A stretch of 17,893 bases of DNA, taken from an uncultured Prosthecobacter sp. GTDB lineage: Bacteria > Verrucomicrobiota > Verrucomicrobiia > Verrucomicrobiales > Verrucomicrobiaceae. The DNA lies in contig CALDGV010000217.1 of the NCBI GenBank assembly GCA_937941745.1, positions 1 to 17,893 on the forward strand. Direction: 5' to 3'. Positions 14,252 to 17,893 of the stretch are shown one piece after another. A model generated the notes under the pieces. The model searched no databases. It was not told the DNA's origin and saw only the letters and a list, made by a program, of their open reading frames with translations. The stretch's first letter is position 1, and each line of letters begins with the position of its first letter. The position numbers and the translations under genes are program-made.

Positions 14252-17200
14252 ATGAACTCTGGCGGATTCCACGTCGCCATGAGTCTCTCCTCAGCCCGCC
14301 TGCGCCTCATGGCGCTTTGTATTGGCATTGTCACCACAATGACCCTGTTTTGGTGGCTGGCTGGTCCAGATTCAACCCAGACGCGCAACGCTTCTATCCA
14401 GCGTGAAGGCGATGTTCCAAGGCCGGTGGCGGCAGCTGATGTGCTCTCGGACAGGCAGCCCGAGAACAGCCCGGACTGGGAAGCGCTGGAAAAGCTCCCG
14501 CCTCCCCCCCTGGCCTTGAACCCGTTTGAAGAAAGACTTTTGGAAAAGGCGGCATTGCTGGACACAAGACGTCTGCCACCGAATGGCCGCGAACCCGCCC
14601 GGCAGGTGAAATTGTGGCGCACGGCCTTCAAGCATCCCCTCATCCGCGAAGAAGTCTGGCTGAGGAAAGACGCCCAGGGACTTGATCTGCCTGTGCGCAG
14701 GGAGTTTTCCGTGGCTGACCACGCTATGGTGCGCTTTCCAGAGCATGTCACCGCTGAGGAAATCCGGAACTGGACACGCCAAAATGGCCTGCATGTGCGG
14801 CAGCACCTGAAAACAGCGCCCGTTTACCTGGTGGCTGCCGAGAACGGCACACTGAGCACGGCGGACTGGATCATGAGCCGGTTCCGCCAGAGCTTCCAAG
14901 AGGCGGCACAGCAGCAAGGCACCGCAGAGCGGGATTACCTCGTCTTCCCCACTGTCTTCCCTAATGACACGAGCTTTCCCCAGCTCTGGGGCCTCCACAA
15001 CACGGGTCAGAGCAGTGGAACGCCAGACGCCGACATTGATGCGCCGGAGGCCTGGAACATCACCACCGGCTCACGCGACATCCTGGTGGGCATCATCGAC
15101 ACGGGCGTGGACCGCAATCACCCGGACCTGGCAGCCAACATGTGGACAAACCCAGGTGAAGTTCCCGGCAATGGTGTGGACGATGATGGCAACGGCTTTG
15201 TGGACGACCTGAGTGGCTGGGATTTTTATGCTGGTGACAACAATCCGTCCGACGAACAGGGTCACGGCACCCACTGTGCCGGCACCATCGGTGCCGTAGG
15301 CAACAACGTCACTGGCGTTGCCGGTGTCTGCTGGCAGGTGTCGATGGTGGGAATCCGTTTCCTGGGCCCCTATGGCGGCAGCACCTCAGACGCCATTGAA
15401 TCCGTCAACTACGCCACCGAGCTGGGCGTGGACCTGACTTCAAACTCCTGGGGCGGTGGTGGCTTCAGCAGCCTGCTGCAGACGGCCATCGTCAACGCAG
15501 GAGCCGCCGACCAGCTCTTCATCGCCGCTGCTGGCAATGACGGCTCCAACACAGACCTGAACCCGAACTATCCCTCGGGTTATTCCGTCAACACCATCGT
15601 CTCCGTGGCTTCCAGCACCTCGACGGACACCCGTTCTAGCTTTTCCAACTATGGTGCCAGCTCCGTGGATCTTGCTGCGCCAGGCTCACTGATCTACAGC
15701 ACGACGCCATCAGCTTCTTATGCGACTTACAGCGGGACGTCCATGGCCACGCCGCATGTGGCAGGAGCGGCAGCCCTGCTGAAGAGCATCGCGCCGGACA
15801 CCAGCGCAGCCGAGATCAAGACCCGGCTGATGGACACCGTGGATCTGGTGAGCGATTTCGCTGCCACCACCGCCTCCCGAGGCAGGCTGAACCTGGCACG
15901 GCTGATCGAAGAGTCCGCAGGACCAAGGCCGGTGATCACCGTCACCACGATCGAGGAGGATGCCGGGAATGGGGATGGGATCAACAACCCTGGCGAAGCC
16001 CTGGCCCTGCGCTTCACGGTGGTCAATCGAGGCAATGAACCTGCCGAAAACCTGACGGCCCGACTGAGCTCGCTTTCAGCAAGCTCGAAGTTCACGATCA
16101 CTGAGGGGCTGGTGAGCCTGGGAACGCTTTCTAGCCGCCAGACCCTGGTCTCCGCCGCACCGTTTCGCGTGCAGTCCCAGGGGAATCTGACCACTCCCTA
16201 TGCCGAGGAGTTTGTCATCACCCTGACCCACGGAAGTTCGCAGGAATCCAGCGAGCACCGAGTGAGCCTGTATCTGCACACCTCGGCCCGGCTGGAAGGG
16301 CGCGTGACTGATGCTGGCACGGGAGGCCCACTGCCAGGTGCCATCGTGAAGATCCGAGGATCCTCCAACTTCCTGACCTCTAGCCGTGAAGATGGCAGCT
16401 ATGACATCATCGTCACGGACGGCGTTTACCAGATCACGGCCACCGCAGCCGGCTACGTCACTGCCGCACCTCTGCAGGTCAGCACCCCGCCCGGGCGCAG
16501 TGGACTGGACTTTGCCCTCGGCATTCCCGCCCTGACCCTGGCGCCGACTGCGGTCACGCAGACAGTTTACTCCGGACGGACAAGCAGCCGCAGCATCGAA
16601 ATGAGGAACCCGGGCAGCGTGCCGCTGGTGTGGTCGCTGGAGCTGGTGAACGGGCAGCAGCAAGCTTCCCCGGCGAGCCTGCCGGAAGGTCTGCCGCCGG
16701 CTGAATCACCTGCCTACCGCCAGGCTCCTGACACCGCTGCCAGCGCAGGCTTCAAAAGCCAGGAGATGAGAGTCCTGCCTGCCGTCAATCATCCGCTCAC
16801 GGCGCTGCAGGGCGCCCGCATTGGCGAAGTGGCCACCAACTGGGACCGGAGCGTGCTGATTGCCGACCTGGAAGCCCGCGGCGCGCAGGTGGTCACGCTG
16901 AGTCTGCCGCTGACTGAGGCTCAGCTGGACGACATCAACGCCATCATCGTGGATGATGCCATCGCCTCCTTCAGCGAGAGTGACATTACCATCCTGCGTG
17001 ACCGGATTGCCTCGGGGACGGGCCTGCTGTGTGAGGCCGACAACGCCACATCGCTCATGCGGATCAATCAGGTGCTGTCTGGCACGGGCATCAGCGCCAA
17101 CAGCTCGGGCACGTTTTTTGACGGCATTTTCACGGACATCCGTCCGCATCCGATGACCGAGGGTGTCTCCAGCCTCCGAGAGGTGGCCGTCGGTGCCTAC

Positions 17201-17893
17201 GCCGTGGTCGGCAACAACGCACAAACCCTGGTGGGAGACCCCAATGGGCACGCTCATGCCGTGGTCTCACGCCTCGGAGGAGGCACGGTGGTGTATGTGG
17301 GCAATGAGATTACCGACAGTTCCAACTACTCGGATGGGGACGCCAGGCTCTTTGCCAATCAAATCATCACAGGGCTGGTGGGTCGCCCCTCATGGCTGAG
17401 CGCAGGCACCAGTGCGGGCGTCATCCAGCCGGGAGGGGCCATCAACCTGATGCTGCAGCTCAACTCCGGCGACCTGAATTCAGGGCTCTACCAGGCGTCC
17501 GTCATCTTCAACACAAACATCCCGGACCAGCCCGAAGTGCGGCTTCCGGTGACCATGAACGTCATCGATGCCCCCCAGATCCAGGTGGAGCCCTCCGTGC
17601 TGGATTTTGGCTCGGTGGTGCAGGGAGTGGCGGCACAGCAGATGCTGCGTGTGCACAACATCGGCAGAGGATCGCTGGCTCTGAACTCCATCGAGTTGAA
17701 TGGAGCGGATGCTGCCGAGTTCGAGCTGGCTTCCGCAGCTCCCATGATCATCTCTTCGGGGGGCTTCAGTGACATCCCAGTCACGCTGAAGCTGAATGCA
17801 CCCCTGCGCTCTCTGACGGCGGAGGTCGTCGTCAGCAGTGACGATCCTTTGCTGCCCCTGGTTCGAGTGCCCGTGCGTGGAATCCGGCAGCTG
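14252..17893 (+). CDS. Large multidomain S8 (subtilisin-like) serine peptidase, cut by window end
   Basis: An exported protease; 1214 residues are visible without a stop. A hydrophobic segment (about residues 18-37, numbered from ATG 14252) is a signal peptide or N-terminal anchor. In-frame ATGs at 14279 and 14309 are alternative starts; 14279 would begin just before the basic and hydrophobic part. A propeptide-like region (about 40-250, with MVRFPEHVTAEEI) precedes the catalytic domain. The catalytic triad is Asp283 (IIDTGVD), His338 (GHGTHCAGT) and Ser497 (GTSMATPHVAGAA), with oxyanion Asn429 (AAGND). Downstream are a repeat-adhesion-like stretch (about 560-675), a carboxypeptidase-regulatory-like domain (679-755), an Ig/BACON-like half (about 762-800), a GATase/ThuA-like region (about 854-1043), the second BACON-like half (about 1046-1105) and an ASH/DUF1573-like domain (from 1108 on, LDFGSVVQG). 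Function as a surface or secreted protease is from the family; substrate is unknown. It is divergent from rpoZ. Confidence 0.95.
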   Translation, partial: MNSGGFHVAMSLSSARLRLMALCIGIVTTMTLFWWLAGPDSTQTRNASIQREGDVPRPVAAADVLSDRQPENSPDWEALEKLPPPPLALNPFEERLLEKAALLDTRRLPPNGREPARQVKLWRTAFKHPLIREEVWLRKDAQGLDLPVRREFSVADHAMVRFPEHVTAEEIRNWTRQNGLHVRQHLKTAPVYLVAAENGTLSTADWIMSRFRQSFQEAAQQQGTAERDYLVFPTVFPNDTSFPQLWGLHNTGQSSGTPDADIDAPEAWNITTGSRDILVGIIDTGVDRNHPDLAANMWTNPGEVPGNGVDDDGNGFVDDLSGWDFYAGDNNPSDEQGHGTHCAGTIGAVGNNVTGVAGVCWQVSMVGIRFLGPYGGSTSDAIESVNYATELGVDLTSNSWGGGGFSSLLQTAIVNAGAADQLFIAAAGNDGSNTDLNPNYPSGYSVNTIVSVASSTSTDTRSSFSNYGASSVDLAAPGSLIYSTTPSASYATYSGTSMATPHVAGAAALLKSIAPDTSAAEIKTRLMDTVDLVSDFAATTASRGRLNLARLIEESAGPRPVITVTTIEEDAGNGDGINNPGEALALRFTVVNRGNEPAENLTARLSSLSASSKFTITEGLVSLGTLSSRQTLVSAAPFRVQSQGNLTTPYAEEFVITLTHGSSQESSEHRVSLYLHTSARLEGRVTDAGTGGPLPGAIVKIRGSSNFLTSSREDGSYDIIVTDGVYQITATAAGYVTAAPLQVSTPPGRSGLDFALGIPALTLAPTAVTQTVYSGRTSSRSIEMRNPGSVPLVWSLELVNGQQQASPASLPEGLPPAESPAYRQAPDTAASAGFKSQEMRVLPAVNHPLTALQGARIGEVATNWDRSVLIADLEARGAQVVTLSLPLTEAQLDDINAIIVDDAIASFSESDITILRDRIASGTGLLCEADNATSLMRINQVLSGTGISANSSGTFFDGIFTDIRPHPMTEGVSSLREVAVGAYAVVGNNAQTLVGDPNGHAHAVVSRLGGGTVVYVGNEITDSSNYSDGDARLFANQIITGLVGRPSWLSAGTSAGVIQPGGAINLMLQLNSGDLNSGLYQASVIFNTNIPDQPEVRLPVTMNVIDAPQIQVEPSVLDFGSVVQGVAAQQMLRVHNIGRGSLALNSIELNGADAAEFELASAAPMIISSGGFSDIPVTLKLNAPLRSLTAEVVVSSDDPLLPLVRVPVRGIRQL

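Noticed and set aside
1..17893. Search for CRISPR arrays, insertion sequences, integrase or attachment-site duplications.
   Set aside because: No regularly spaced repeats, transposase motifs or tRNA-end duplication were seen by eye; tRNA-His has no adjacent integrase.

Overview
The window is GC-rich, densely coded bacterial chromosome that looks like a Gram-negative member of the Verrucomicrobiota (a Prosthecobacter/Verrucomicrobium-like bacterium is my guess). This rests on a secreted FGly-type sulfatase, a large S8 protease with Ig-like C-terminal domains, a CII-like regulator, a lipid-A-type acyltransferase, and starts that almost all lack a Shine-Dalgarno sequence. The taxonomy is an inference; no rRNA is present. 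I see no insertion sequence, integrase, CRISPR array or rRNA. Most of the window is housekeeping.

Layout. 1-1043 (-): manC, lacking only its C-terminal tip. 1129-1446 (+): small two-helix membrane protein of unknown function. 1505-2899 (+): secreted sulfatase. 2893-3597 (-): rnc (RNase III), with tRNA-His(GTG) just upstream on the same strand (3644-3719). 3812-4402 (+): infA with a 128-residue Gly/Arg/Pro/Gln-rich N-terminal extension, then at 4418-4966 a small DEDD-type exonuclease. 4971-5603 (-): DUF374-type acyltransferase. 5696-6829 and 6840-7685 (+): holA and fdhD. 10573-7682 (-): uvrA, preceded on the same strand by an omega-amidase-like hydrolase (11389-10616). 11459-12100 (+): LysM plus TIGR02594-type cysteine hydrolase. 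12126-12761 (-): DedA-family membrane protein. 12812-13351 (+): phage-CII-like DNA-binding protein. 13361-13828 and 13867-14073 (-): smpB and rpoZ. 14252 to the end (+): very large S8 peptidase, cut by the window end.

How they fit together. RNA and protein-synthesis genes dominate the middle and right: tRNA-His, RNase III, IF-1, SmpB (ribosome rescue) and the RNA polymerase omega subunit. DNA maintenance is represented by holA and uvrA, and the cell envelope or surface by manC, the acyltransferase, DedA, the sulfatase and the S8 protease. Likely co-transcribed pairs are infA-exonuclease, holA-fdhD, amidase-uvrA, rpoZ-smpB and perhaps tRNA-His-rnc. Five convergent pairs meet with 25 bp or less between stop codons, two of them overlapping, leaving no room for ordinary terminators between them. 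No stretch over 300 bp lacks a gene; the longest gap is the divergent rpoZ/S8 region (14074-14251).

The most unusual items are the extended IF-1 with its adjacent nuclease, an S8 protease whose Ig-like domain appears split by a GATase-like domain, a leaderless-secretion LysM cysteine hydrolase, and a CII-like regulator without a prophage.
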